Part shown: piece after piece, positions 1-7,602 of the stretch
Numbering within the stretch: the first letter of the stretch is position 1
How the letters are laid out: each line of letters begins with the position of its first letter
Assembly: GCA_030247855.1 (NCBI GenBank)
Contig: JAPDRN010000049.1
Coordinates: forward strand, 1 to 64,000
Direction of reading: 5' to 3'
DNA: 64,000 bases
Source: Knufia peltigerae
Taxonomy: Eukaryota > Ascomycota > Eurotiomycetes > Chaetothyriales > Trichomeriaceae
The notes under the pieces: model-generated
Seen by the model: the letters and a program-made list of their open reading frames with translations, nothing else
Database searches by the model: none
Told to the model about the DNA's origin: nothing
Translations under genes and position numbers: made by a program

Positions 1-1
1 C

Positions 2-403
2 GGCCGCACCCACCTGATGGATGCGATGCCGCTGACCTTCGAACAGGAATTCGGTGCATGGTCGGCGCAGCTGGCCTCGGCACAGGAGCGCATCGAGGAC
101 AGCCTGAAACGCGTGCGCCGCCTGCCGCTGGGCGGTACCGCCATTGGCACCGGCATCAATGCCGACCCGCGCTTTGGCGCACAGGTGGCCAAAGCACTGA
201 AGCAGCAGACCGGCTTCAAGTTCGACAGCGCCGAGAACAAGTTCGAAGGCCTGGCCGCGCAGGATGATGCGGTGGAACTGTCGGGCCAGCTCAATGCGCT
301 GGCGGTGGCCCTGATCAAGATCGCCAACGACCTGCGCTGGATGAATGCCGGTCCGCTGGCGGGCCTGGGTGAGATCGAGCTGCCGGCACTGCAGCCGGGA
401 TCC

Positions 404-435
<32 letters not shown>

Positions 436-871
436 TCCGGAGGCGACGGTGATGGCCTGCGCACAGGTGATCGGCCACCACATGGCGATCACCGTGGCCG
501 GCCAGACCGGCAACTTCCAGCTCAACGTGACGCTGCCGCTGATCGCGGTGAACCTGCTCGATGGCATCGGCCTGCTGGCCAATGTGTCGACCCTGCTGGC
601 CGACAGCGCCATTGCCGGCCTGAAGGTGCGCGAAGACCGTGTGGCCGAAGCGCTGGCACGCAATCCGATCCTGGTGACCGCGCTGAACCCGATCATCGGC
701 TACGAGAAAGCCGCAGCCATCGCCAAGCGTGCCTACAAGGAACAGCGCCCGGTGCTGGACGTGGCGCTGGAAGACAGTGGTCTGGCCGAAGCGGAGCTGC
801 GCCGGCTGCTGGATCCGGCCGCGTTGACCGCCGGTGGCATCCAGGCCGGCGGCGGTGGTGCTGGCGGCTGA
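2..871 (+). CDS. fumC: Class II fumarate hydratase (fumarase C), 5' end outside window
   Basis: Catalyses reversible hydration of fumarate to malate in the TCA cycle; cytosolic homotetramer in this family. The frame is open from base 2 and begins with the internal motif GRTHLMDAMP, so the N-terminal part (probably 170-180 residues of a usual 460) lies before the window. The superfamily signature GSSIMPGKVNP is present, as is the ALGGTA-like segment LPLGGTAIGTG. The C-terminus ends in a Gly-rich tail (GGIQAGGGGAGG). The NPVIPEA sequence after the signature is shared with aspartases and some fumarases, so aspartate ammonia-lyase is the main alternative; the overall sequence and fumarase-like C-terminal region make fumarase more likely. 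A bidirectional hairpin follows at 922-945. Confidence 0.85.
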
Positions 872-880
872 TCGAGCGGT

Positions 881-907
881 GTGCGGGCCGAGGCCCGCAC
901 CCACTAC
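881..907 (-). repeat. SMAG-type GTAG palindrome
   Basis: Perfect 9-bp inverted repeat (GTGCGGGCC / GGCCCGCAC, 2-base loop) followed by CTAC, which is GTAG on the minus strand. This matches the layout of the GTAG-headed REP elements known as SMAG in S. maltophilia. It lies between fumC and its terminator. Confidence 0.6.
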
Positions 908-921
908 AGGCGAGAAAGAAG

Positions 922-945
922 AACGCCGCCCGGGAGGGCGGCGTT
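922..945. terminator. Bidirectional intrinsic terminator between fumC and the lipoprotein gene
   Basis: Stem AACGCCGCCC (922-931) pairs with GGGCGGCGTT (936-945) around a 4-base loop. T-containing runs follow on both strands (GTTCGTTT on plus, CTTCTTTC on minus). It separates two convergent genes, so it probably serves both. Confidence 0.75.
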
Positions 946-952
946 GTTCGTT

Positions 953-1378
953 TCAGCGACGGTCGGCGACGATGTTGCCGAAGGTCTCGGTGTAATCCTT
1001 GAACTCGGGAATGGTCTGCACCAGGTCCGGCGGAATCACCTGCATGCCCTCCGGCGGCACGATCTTCACCGGCTGCATGTTGGGGTCGGCCGGTGCGGCC
1101 ACCAGCGTGTTCTGGCGCAGCACCTGCAGCTTGCCGAACATCGTCTGCAGCATGTGCTTCTGCTCGGCGTTCAGCGGGATCAGGATCTCGTCGATCTTCA
1201 TCTGCCCGTCGGGCAGGATGATGATGTTCGGTGCCGGCTGGCGGCGCACGGTCACGATGCTCTCGCTGACGGAAATCTTGGGTTTGCCACGCTCGGCGCG
1301 GTGGTTGCGGTAGTCCTGGTCACAGCCGACCAGGCCCAGGCAGAGCAGGGCGGCCAGCAGCAGAAACAGCTTTTTCAT
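953..1378 (-). CDS. Putative lipoprotein of unknown function
   Basis: 141 aa. The N-terminus is a lipoprotein signal: MKK, a Leu/Ala-rich stretch, then lipobox LVGC with the lipidated Cys at residue 19. The mature part has no domain I recognise. It contains repeated Pro/Ile/Val segments (for example PNIIILPDGQMKID near residues 50-64 and a VPPEG/VIPPDL region near 108-120). It is the last gene of the minus-strand series that starts at 5551, 107 bp after the previous lipoprotein gene, and may be cotranscribed with it. Location is inferred to be inner or outer membrane, facing the periplasm. Confidence 0.7.
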   Translation of the reverse strand: MKKLFLLLAALLCLGLVGCDQDYRNHRAERGKPKISVSESIVTVRRQPAPNIIILPDGQMKIDEILIPLNAEQKHMLQTMFGKLQVLRQNTLVAAPADPNMQPVKIVPPEGMQVIPPDLVQTIPEFKDYTETFGNIVADRR

Positions 1379-1485
1379 GGCGGTTCAATGAAGTGCATCC
1401 GGGGCCGCCATTGTAAGCCCGCCGGGGTGCAACGGCCGGCAACGCAGGTGCGCGGCCGGCCGGGTGCGCTGATCTGTCACAGGGG

Positions 1486-2088
1486 TCAGCGGTTGACGAC
1501 GGTGTCCTTGCCGCAGTCGTCCACATCGCTCTGGTCCATCGTGGCGTAGGGCTTGAACGCCGGCAGCGAGGCCGCCAGGGCCTGCTGGCTGGCCAGCATG
1601 GCCGGCATGCGGTCGCAGATGCGCTTGGCCTGCGCCTCGATCTTGGCGGCCTCGGCGTTGATCCGTTTCTCGATGCCTTCGCTGTCACCGCTGAAGATGC
1701 CCTTCAGTGCTTCACCGGCAGCGTTGGCACCGAGCTTGGCGCCCGCCAGGCCCACATCCATGCCGTCCATCGCCACCGCCACCACGTGGCTGCGGTAATC
1801 GAGCAGCTGGTGACGCTGGCCATCGTCCAGCGTTACCTGCTTGCCGCCGATCAGCAGCTGTCCCTGCGGGGTGATCTCCGCGCGCGGCTGGTTGTCGGCG
1901 GAGATCTTGATGTTGCCCTCGGCGATTTCCTTGCGGGCGTCGTCCATCGCTTCCTTGACGGTCTGGCCGACGCCCCCGGCGGTCTCGGCCACCGCCTTGC
2001 CGGCGGTCTTGTCGGGGCTGGAGGTGTCGCCACAGGCGATCAGCGGCAGGCACAGCAGGGCAGCAGGCAACAGGCGCAGCAGGTTCAT
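1486..2088 (-). CDS. Lipoprotein, YggN/DUF2884-like
   Basis: 200 aa. Signal with lipobox LIAC, Cys at residue 19. Residues about 30-65 form an Ala/Lys/Asp-rich amphipathic segment. Next comes a segment like the YggN family (ADNQPRAEITPQGQLLIGGK), then an Ala/Glu-rich helical region (ALKGIFSGDSEG onwards) and a C-terminal pair of Cys (KRICDRMP and VDDCGKD) that could form a disulfide. The family's function is unknown. It lies 30 bp downstream of the GSGD-repeat gene and continues the envelope operon. Family assignment is by resemblance only and is moderately sure. Confidence 0.7.
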   Translation of the reverse strand: MNLLRLLPAALLCLPLIACGDTSSPDKTAGKAVAETAGGVGQTVKEAMDDARKEIAEGNIKISADNQPRAEITPQGQLLIGGKQVTLDDGQRHQLLDYRSHVVAVAMDGMDVGLAGAKLGANAAGEALKGIFSGDSEGIEKRINAEAAKIEAQAKRICDRMPAMLASQQALAASLPAFKPYATMDQSDVDDCGKDTVVNR

Positions 2089-2118
2089 GGCATTCCCCTC
2101 GAATCGGATGGTTGGGCG

Positions 2119-3003
2119 TTACTTGCCGCGCGGCAGGGTGACGGTGCCGGCCACACTGCGATGCTGGACATCGCCGCTGCCGCTGTGCTCGACGGTGAGG
2201 TTGCCGCGCACGCCGTCGACATCGATGTCGCCCGAGCCGTGGCTGCGCACGCGGACATTGCCGCCGACCTGCTCGATGTCGACGTTGCCGGAGCCGACCA
2301 CGCCGACCTCGACGTTGCCCTGCACCTGCTTGAAGCCGATGTCGCCCGAGCCGACGGTATCCAGCCGTGCGTTGCCACGCACGTCGGTCACCTTCAGGTC
2401 ACCGGAGCCGACGGTGCCGACGCTGGCATCACCGCCGATGTTGCGGGCGTTGACGTCGCCCGAACCCAGCGAGAGCAGGTTGAACGATGCGGCGCCATCG
2501 ACATCCAGGTCGCCCGAACCCACGGCGGCATGCACGCTGCCACGGGTGCCGCGGGCGATGCCATCACCGGAGCCCACGTCCATGCTCAGCGACTGCGCGT
2601 TCTCGATGCTGCCATCGCCCGAGCCGATCTTGAACTGCAGCGGCAGGTTGTCCGGCACGCTGCCACGGATGTCCAGCCAGGCGTAGCTGCTACCCATCGA
2701 CAGCGCGTCGCGGCTGTCGCGGCGCAGGCTTACCACCAGTTTGTCTCCCACGCGGCGCTGGTCCAGCACCAGCTGGTCCAGCCAGTCCTTGTTGGACGCG
2801 CAGGCGCGGCCTTCGAGCTGGCCGCCGCCAGCGCTGGCGACCACCTTCAGGTCATGCTGGTTGATCTCGAACACCACCGCTTTGGCACCGGCCGCGTCGA
2901 TCTTCAACGCGCGCGGCGCGGAGAATCTGCAGTTCGGTGCATCGGCGGCCAGCGCCGACAGCGGCAACAGCAACATTGCAGTACAGGCAATCAAGGAACG
3001 CAT
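2119..3003 (-). CDS. Secreted GSGD-repeat protein, DUF2807/DUF4097 (beta-solenoid-like)
   Basis: 294 aa. A Sec signal peptide ends ALA at residue 19. Residues about 20-125 form a non-repeat N-terminal domain with two Cys (PNCRF, GRACAS). From about residue 126 there are nine repeats that each start GSGD or GSGN, spaced 17-19 residues, with consensus GSGD-[LIV]-x-[VI]-x-x-[VI]-x-G-x-[ALV]-x-[VL]. This is the pattern of a right-handed beta-solenoid, as in the DUF2807/DUF4097 'head GIN' families. Short C-terminal cap ending PRGK. It lies 22 bp downstream of the ABC permease gene, suggesting it works with that transporter in the periplasm or at the cell surface. No enzymatic motif is seen. Confidence 0.85.
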   Translation of the reverse strand: MRSLIACTAMLLLPLSALAADAPNCRFSAPRALKIDAAGAKAVVFEINQHDLKVVASAGGGQLEGRACASNKDWLDQLVLDQRRVGDKLVVSLRRDSRDALSMGSSYAWLDIRGSVPDNLPLQFKIGSGDGSIENAQSLSMDVGSGDGIARGTRGSVHAAVGSGDLDVDGAASFNLLSLGSGDVNARNIGGDASVGTVGSGDLKVTDVRGNARLDTVGSGDIGFKQVQGNVEVGVVGSGNVDIEQVGGNVRVRSHGSGDIDVDGVRGNLTVEHSGSGDVQHRSVAGTVTLPRGK

Positions 3004-3025
3004 GGTGGTGCCTCCAGGTTGACGA

Positions 3026-4051
3026 TCAGATTTCGCCAGCGCGCTTGCGCAGGCGGATGGCGATGAAAATGAAGACCACGCCGAAGGCCGCGCCGATCCA
3101 CAGACCGGGCATTGCCAGCGACTTCAGCTGCGCGGCGGGTGACATCAGGGCAACGATCGAGTCCAGGTCCTGCCTGGATTCGCCGCCGCCGGCGCGGTAC
3201 AGCAGGTCCATCCCCGGCATCGCACCCAGCAGCAGGCGGCCGACGATGTGCTGCCAGAACCAGTCGGTGGTCAGGTCGAACAGGTGCATCAGCTTGGTGG
3301 TGCTGACGATGATGCCGGCGAACAGCGGCAGCATCACCGCCCAAAGGAACGGCTTGCTCCTGGCCCAGGCCGAGCACAGCAGCAGCCAGCCGGCAGTAGG
3401 CAGCGCCCACAGGGCGTATACCGGGATGGACACGAACATGCCCAGCACCAGGCTCATCGGGTTGGCCGGGCCGACGATCAGCTGCATCGCGTCACCGCCA
3501 TGGGAGACCACCACCAGGCACAGCACCAGCATGAACACCAGCAGGGTCAGACTGGACGCGATGATGGCGATGAGCGGTGCGACGATCAGCGCACTGAACA
3601 CCTTGGACAACACGGTCTGGGTGTCCGACAGCGGCAGCGATTTCCAGAACAGGATGCTGCGGTCGCGGCGGTCGTCATACAGTGCACCCAGGCAATAGAA
3701 GAACACCACGAATGCGAGCACGATCAGCGGCCAGGACGAGGTCAGTATCATCGCAAGGTCCAGACCGTTGCCCAGGTCGGCCATGTCCTTGGCGTTGATG
3801 TCGCGGGTCAACACGGCCAGATCCAGGCCGTTGATGTTCACGTTCTCGCCGTCGATGTGCAGGCCGCCGTCGCGCGCGGCACGATGCAGGGCGAACAGGC
3901 CCAGGCCGATGCCGATGCCGCTCATCAGCAGCGAAACGATGCCGGCGATCACCGGGGCATACAGGAATCCACCGCGGTTTTCCCAGTATTCGCGCTTGAG
4001 CAGCCAGCGCAGGGTGCCGGCCGGACTGACGGGATGGTTGACGGCATTCAT
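3026..4051 (-). CDS. ABC-2 type transporter permease
   Basis: 341 aa. Inner-membrane subunit with about six membrane segments (near residues 30-55, 105-127, 150-180, 195-220, 235-255 and 310-330). The cytoplasmic end contains LYDDRRDRSILFWKSLPLSDT, typical of the ABC-2 family as in YtrC/NatB-like permeases. The first outside loop (about 56-100) is long and carries NxNINGLD-type sequence. Its ATG overlaps the stop of the ATPase gene by four bases (ATGA), so translation is coupled and the two most likely form one transporter. Substrate unknown; exporters and envelope-stress modules of this kind are often GntR/YtrA controlled. Confidence 0.88.
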   Translation of the reverse strand: MNAVNHPVSPAGTLRWLLKREYWENRGGFLYAPVIAGIVSLLMSGIGIGLGLFALHRAARDGGLHIDGENVNINGLDLAVLTRDINAKDMADLGNGLDLAMILTSSWPLIVLAFVVFFYCLGALYDDRRDRSILFWKSLPLSDTQTVLSKVFSALIVAPLIAIIASSLTLLVFMLVLCLVVVSHGGDAMQLIVGPANPMSLVLGMFVSIPVYALWALPTAGWLLLCSAWARSKPFLWAVMLPLFAGIIVSTTKLMHLFDLTTDWFWQHIVGRLLLGAMPGMDLLYRAGGGESRQDLDSIVALMSPAAQLKSLAMPGLWIGAAFGVVFIFIAIRLRKRAGEI

Positions 4052-4938
4052 GCGTAGGTCCCCTTCATGACAGCGACGAACAGATCGGCAAGGCCGGCGT
4101 TGCGGGTTTCACCCAGGCTGGCCAGCTGGCTGCGCGGCACCCCGTCGAACAGCAGGACCGTCTTGCCGAAGGCCTGGCTGCGCTCGTCGATGGGCTTCAG
4201 TGCGCGGGCGGTTTCAAGCTGATCGGCGCCGACCAGCAGCTCGGTATAGCGCTCGCCGACCTCGTCCATTTCCGCGTTGAGCACGATGCGGCCATCGCGG
4301 ATGAACATCACGTCGGTGAGGATGTGCTCGATCTCCTCCACCTGGTGGGTGGTGACGATGATGGTCTTCTGCTCGTCGAAGTAGTCTTCCAGCAGGCGCT
4401 GGTAGAACTCCTTGCGGTACAGGATGTCCAGGCCGAGCGTGGGTTCATCCAGCACCAGCACCTTGGCGTCGATGGCCATCACCAGGGCCAGGTGCAGCTG
4501 CACGATCATGCCCTTGGACAGTTCACGCACGCGCTGCTTTGGCTGCAGCTTGGTGTTGGCCAGGAAGCGTTCGCAACGGGTCCGGTCGAAGCGCGGGTGC
4601 ACGCCGGCGACGAAGTCGATCGCCTCACGCACCTTCAGCCAGCGCGGCAGCACGGCGACATCAGCGATGAAGCAGATGTCGTTCATCAGATCGTCGCGAT
4701 GCGCGCGCGGGTCACGGCCAAGCACGCTCAGCTCGCCTTCCACCGAGGTCAGCCCGAGCACCGCCTTCAGCGCGGTGGTCTTGCCGGCACCATTGGGGCC
4801 GATCAGGCCGATGATGCGGCCTGCCGGAATGGAGAAGCTGGCGTTGTCGAGCGCGAGCGTGTTCTTGTAAGCCTTGCGAAGGCCACGGGCGGTAATGACA
4901 GCGTCGCTTGGCACAGCGGTAGTGGGACTGGCATTCAT
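4048..4938 (-). CDS. ABC transporter ATP-binding protein
   Basis: 296 aa. Nucleotide-binding subunit: Walker A GPNGAGKTT near residue 48, a shortened signature LSKGM, Walker B VLVLDEPTLGLD, and the H-loop TTHQVEEIE. I chose the ATG at 4938 over the longer frame from 5013 because it overlaps the stop of the upstream gntR gene by one base (TGATG) and puts MNASPTT at the N-terminus with the core beginning at the usual distance. It drives the downstream permease. The C-terminal 70 residues after the ATPase core (from DEVGERYTELLV) resemble the accessory domain of YtrB-like ATPases. Confidence 0.9.
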   Translation of the reverse strand: MNASPTTAVPSDAVITARGLRKAYKNTLALDNASFSIPAGRIIGLIGPNGAGKTTALKAVLGLTSVEGELSVLGRDPRAHRDDLMNDICFIADVAVLPRWLKVREAIDFVAGVHPRFDRTRCERFLANTKLQPKQRVRELSKGMIVQLHLALVMAIDAKVLVLDEPTLGLDILYRKEFYQRLLEDYFDEQKTIIVTTHQVEEIEHILTDVMFIRDGRIVLNAEMDEVGERYTELLVGADQLETARALKPIDERSQAFGKTVLLFDGVPRSQLASLGETRNAGLADLFVAVMKGTYA

Positions 4939-5297
4939 CAGAATTTCCCCTGGGGCAACAATTCGTCGAGACTCAGGCCCAGTCGCTGGATGCGTTCCAG
5001 TACGGCCGGCCATTCTTCATTGAGGAAGCGTTCGCGCTCGCTGCTGCGCAGCTGCGTGGCCGCCTGTTCGGTCATGAACATGCCCAGCCCGCGGCGCTTC
5101 TCGACCAGGCCTTCATCGGCCAGCTCCTGGTAGGCGCGCGAAACGGTGATGGGGTTGAGCTGGTAATCGGCGGCCACCTGGCGTACCGAAGGAAGGGCAT
5201 CGCCCGGCTTGAGGATTCCGTCAAGCATCATGGCGATCACGCGTTCCTTCAGCTGGCGGTAGATGGGAGCGCCGTCGCTCCACTGGATGTCGCTCAT
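4938..5297 (-). CDS. GntR-family transcriptional regulator, YtrA subfamily
   Basis: 119 aa. Short regulator: a winged helix-turn-helix (residues about 10-78; APIYRQLKERV, GDALPSVRQVAADYQLNPITVSRAY, KRRGLGMFM) followed by only about 40 residues, too short for a large effector domain. That size and its place directly before an ABC ATPase and permease define the YtrA type. Probably represses its own operon through the palindrome at 5575-5598. The upstream gene stops 2 bp before this ATG. The ligand is not predictable from sequence. Confidence 0.9.
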   Translation of the reverse strand: MSDIQWSDGAPIYRQLKERVIAMMLDGILKPGDALPSVRQVAADYQLNPITVSRAYQELADEGLVEKRRGLGMFMTEQAATQLRSSERERFLNEEWPAVLERIQRLGLSLDELLPQGKF

Positions 5298-5299
5298 AT

Positions 5300-5551
5300 T
5301 CAGCTCCGTGGGGTCAGCGGCTGTGCGAACGAGAAATACGGCATGGACAGGGAGCTGTGCAGCCGACGCGGGGAGGGGGAGGGAGCGGCATTCCCTGCCG
5401 TGGGTGCTGCTGCGTCCTGCGTACTGTCTTCGGAGAGGGCGGGGGAGGACGCGGCCGGCGGTGCCGGCATGGCCAGCCAGACCAGCACGAGCAGGGTTGA
5501 TACCGCGGTGACCGCGGGGGCGGCAAGGCTGCGACGCATCCGGCTGTTCAT
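5300..5551 (-). CDS. Small exported or membrane-anchored protein, first gene of YtrA operon
   Basis: 83 aa, unrecognised family. MNSRMRR is followed by a hydrophobic segment (residues about 9-31, VTAVSTLLVLVWLAMPAPP), which could be a signal peptide or single anchor. Then a Pro/Ala/Ser-rich stretch and a C-terminal motif PYFSFAQPLTP. The ATG at 5551 is supported by a strong ribosome site (AGGGGGAA, about 5 bases upstream). It stops 2 bases before the gntR start, so it is part of the same transcript, and is directly preceded by the promoter/operator at 5575-5615. Function unknown; it may be a partner or sensor peptide for the transporter (inference). Confidence 0.65.
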   Translation of the reverse strand: MNSRMRRSLAAPAVTAVSTLLVLVWLAMPAPPAASSPALSEDSTQDAAAPTAGNAAPSPSPRRLHSSLSMPYFSFAQPLTPRS

Positions 5552-5574
5552 GGTTCCCCCTGTCTCAGGTGACT

Positions 5575-5598
5575 GGTGTTGTATGAAACTATAACACC
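5575..5598. promoter_or_regulatory. Predicted YtrA operator (GGTG-N16-CACC palindrome)
   Basis: GGTGTTGTA (5575-5583) and TATAACACC (5590-5598) are inverted copies with one mismatch, separated by six bases. The outer shape GGTG-N16-CACC matches what I remember as the operator of a Xanthomonas YtrA-type repressor. It overlaps the predicted -10 of the operon promoter, as expected for repression. Confidence 0.7.
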
Positions 5599-5615
5599 GA
5601 CACGCCTGTGTGCAA
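5588..5615 (-). promoter_or_regulatory. Predicted sigma70 promoter of the YtrA operon
   Basis: On the minus strand, -35 TTGCAC (5615-5610), 16-bp spacer, -10 TATAGT (5593-5588). The start would fall about 30 bases before the ATG at 5551. The operator palindrome covers the -10. Confidence 0.6.
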
Positions 5616-5917
5616 GTCCTGCCCCCACCCAACTGATGGCAGGGGTGTTGATGGCGCTGAAATATTTATTTAAGGCATTGATTTTAATTGGAAAAACGAA
5701 ATTTCAGTGGCCCGGTTTGGGCTGGCCTGCCATTCAGCCATGTTCATGCTATGTCATCACCGGTGCGGCGAAACGGACCGCAGGTGGCTTCCGCCAAGCC
5801 ACGCAAAGCCCAGCAGCGTCTGCGCTGCAGGGGCGTGCAGACCCCGGTGCTATAGTTCGGCCGATTGCCGGCCGGTCACGGCCGGACCCCTGGAATGGCT
5901 ACCGCGGAACGTCTCCC
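5616..5917. other. Intergenic region between the YtrA operon and glutathione peroxidase
   Basis: No gene seen. It has an unusually AT-rich patch at about 5658-5703 for this genome, and a possible -10 (TATAGT, 5851-5856) that could serve the peroxidase gene. A convincing -35 is not visible. Confidence 0.4.
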
Positions 5918-6505
5918 ATGCCTTTGTCGACTGCCTCCTCGCGCCGCCTTCGCGGCCTGTCCCTGTTGACCCTGCTGGCCGCAGGCCTGGCCACGTCGGC
6001 CGCCGCTTCGGCCGCCGATCTGCTGGATCTGTCGTATCGGCCGCTGGCGGGCAAGCAGCAGGTAAACCTGCAGCAGCGTTACCACGGTCAGGTGCTGCTG
6101 GTGGTCAATACGGCAAGCAAGTGCGGCTATACCCCGCAGTACGAGGGTCTGGAAGCGCTGCAGAAGCAGTACGCCGGCAAGGGGTTTGCCGTGCTCGGCT
6201 TCCCGTCCAACGATTTCAAGGGACAGGAGCCCGGTGACGAAAAGCAGATCCAGGATTTCTGCACGCTTACTTATGGCGTGAAGTTTCCGATGTTTGAAAA
6301 GGTGCACGTGACCGGCGCGCAGGCCACGCCGCTGTACCAGCGCTTGACCGCCGCTACCGGCGTGGCGCCGGCCTGGAACTTCCACAAGTATCTGGTCGGA
6401 CGCGATGGCAGGGTCATCGCCCAGTTCGCCAGCAAGGTCACCCCGGATGATCCGCAGCTGAAAGCGGCCATCGACAAGGCGCTGGCGGCACCAGCCGCAC
6501 ATTGA
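5918..6505 (+). CDS. Exported glutathione peroxidase-family thiol peroxidase
   Basis: 195 aa. Reduces hydrogen peroxide and organic hydroperoxides using a thiol donor. The ATG at 5918 gives an N-terminal signal (SRRLRGLSLLTLLAAGLATSAAASA) with an Ala-x-Ala cleavage near residue 32, so it is predicted periplasmic, unlike the cytosolic BtuE of E. coli. The Cys peroxidase motif NTASKCGYTPQY holds the peroxidatic Cys69; FPSNDFKGQEPG supplies the Gln and WNFHKYLV the Trp of the catalytic set. Cys rather than selenocysteine. A second Cys (DFCTLTYG, about 105) may be the resolving Cys, suggesting thioredoxin-like recycling rather than glutathione. Confidence 0.88.
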   Translation: MPLSTASSRRLRGLSLLTLLAAGLATSAAASAADLLDLSYRPLAGKQQVNLQQRYHGQVLLVVNTASKCGYTPQYEGLEALQKQYAGKGFAVLGFPSNDFKGQEPGDEKQIQDFCTLTYGVKFPMFEKVHVTGAQATPLYQRLTAATGVAPAWNFHKYLVGRDGRVIAQFASKVTPDDPQLKAAIDKALAAPAAH

Positions 6506-6601
6506 ATGCCGGCACGGATGCCTCGACATCGACGGCATGCGTGCGACAATACGTGTTTTCGCGCCGACGTCGGCGTCCAGTCACTTCCAGGAATGCAGCG
6601 A

Positions 6602-7579
6602 ATGAAAATGGGAATGCGCGGCGCCGCGGCGTCGGTTCTGATTCTGGCGATGGGCACCACGGGTGTCGCCCTGTCGCAACAACCGGCCGCTCCTTCGGCC
6701 GCCAAGGAGACCGCACCCTTGAATTCCCCCAAGCAGAAACTCGGCTACGCCATTGGTCTGGATGTGGCCAAGTCGTTCGCGCCGATCGCCGATGAAATCG
6801 ATGCGGCCGCGCTGCGCACTGCCGTGGAACGTTCCTTCGAAGGCCTGCAGCCGCAGATCACCCAGGAGCAGGCCAAGGCGACCGATGCCGCCCTGCGCCA
6901 GGTGGTGATGGCCCGCAGCGGCCAGCAGGTGCCGGGCGTCGCGCCGGGCTCGCAGCCGGCGAAGGTCGACCGGGTCAAGGTCGCGCAGATGATCGGCGCT
7001 TATTCGGTGGGTCCGTCGCTGGCACAGCTGAAGGACGATATCGATACCGCCTCGCTGTTTGACGCGATCAACACTGGCCTGAGCAAGGGCCAGCCGAAGA
7101 TGACCGAAGCCGATGCCACTGCCACCATCCAGTCGTTCATGGGTGCCAAACAGGCCGAGATGCAGGCCAAGGCCGCACAGGCAGCGCAGACCAACCGTCA
7201 GGAAGGCAACGCGTTCCTGGCCAAGAACAAGACCCAGCCGGGCGTGGTGACCACCCCGTCGGGCCTGCAGTACCAGGTGATCCGTCCGGGCAGTGGCGAG
7301 CGTCCGCTGCCCTCCAGCAAGGTGCGCGTGAACTACGAAGGCAAGCTGCTCAACGGCACGGTGTTCGACAGTTCCGCCGGCCGTGGCCCGGCCGAATTCG
7401 GTCTGGACCAGGTCATCAAGGGCTGGACCGAGGGCGTGGCCCTGATGCCGGTCGGCTCGAAGTACCGCTTCTGGATCCCGGGTGAACTGGCATACGGCGA
7501 GAACGGCACCCCGGGTGGTCCGATCGGTCCGAATTCCACCCTGACCTTCGACGTCGAGCTGCTGGGCGTTCTGCCGTAA
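6602..7579 (+). CDS. FKBP-type peptidyl-prolyl cis-trans isomerase (FkpA/Mip-like)
   Basis: 325 aa. Speeds proline isomerisation during folding of exported proteins. Signal peptide in residues 1-23 (MKMGMRGAAASVLILAMG...ALS), so periplasmic or membrane-linked. The N-terminal region carries two FKBP_N-like helical units (KLGYAIGLDVAKSF; VAQMIGAYSVGPSLAQL), and the C-terminal 105 residues are a full FKBP domain (VRVNYEGKLLNGTVFDSS, GWTEGVALMPVGSKYRFWIP, LAYGENG, LTFDVELL). It is longer than E. coli FkpA (about 270 aa) because the N-terminal dimerisation region seems duplicated. ATG at 6602 chosen because AGGA lies 9 bases upstream. It is 23 bp before ugd. Confidence 0.85.
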   Translation: MKMGMRGAAASVLILAMGTTGVALSQQPAAPSAAKETAPLNSPKQKLGYAIGLDVAKSFAPIADEIDAAALRTAVERSFEGLQPQITQEQAKATDAALRQVVMARSGQQVPGVAPGSQPAKVDRVKVAQMIGAYSVGPSLAQLKDDIDTASLFDAINTGLSKGQPKMTEADATATIQSFMGAKQAEMQAKAAQAAQTNRQEGNAFLAKNKTQPGVVTTPSGLQYQVIRPGSGERPLPSSKVRVNYEGKLLNGTVFDSSAGRGPAEFGLDQVIKGWTEGVALMPVGSKYRFWIPGELAYGENGTPGGPIGPNSTLTFDVELLGVLP

Positions 7580-7602
7580 GTCAACACGGAGTCAGCACGG
7601 AT

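Noticed and set aside
1786..3066. 426-aa plus-strand frame opposite the lipoprotein and GSGD-repeat genes
   Set aside because: Repeats of its own only mirror the GSGD codons on the other strand; no signal, ribosome site or family match.
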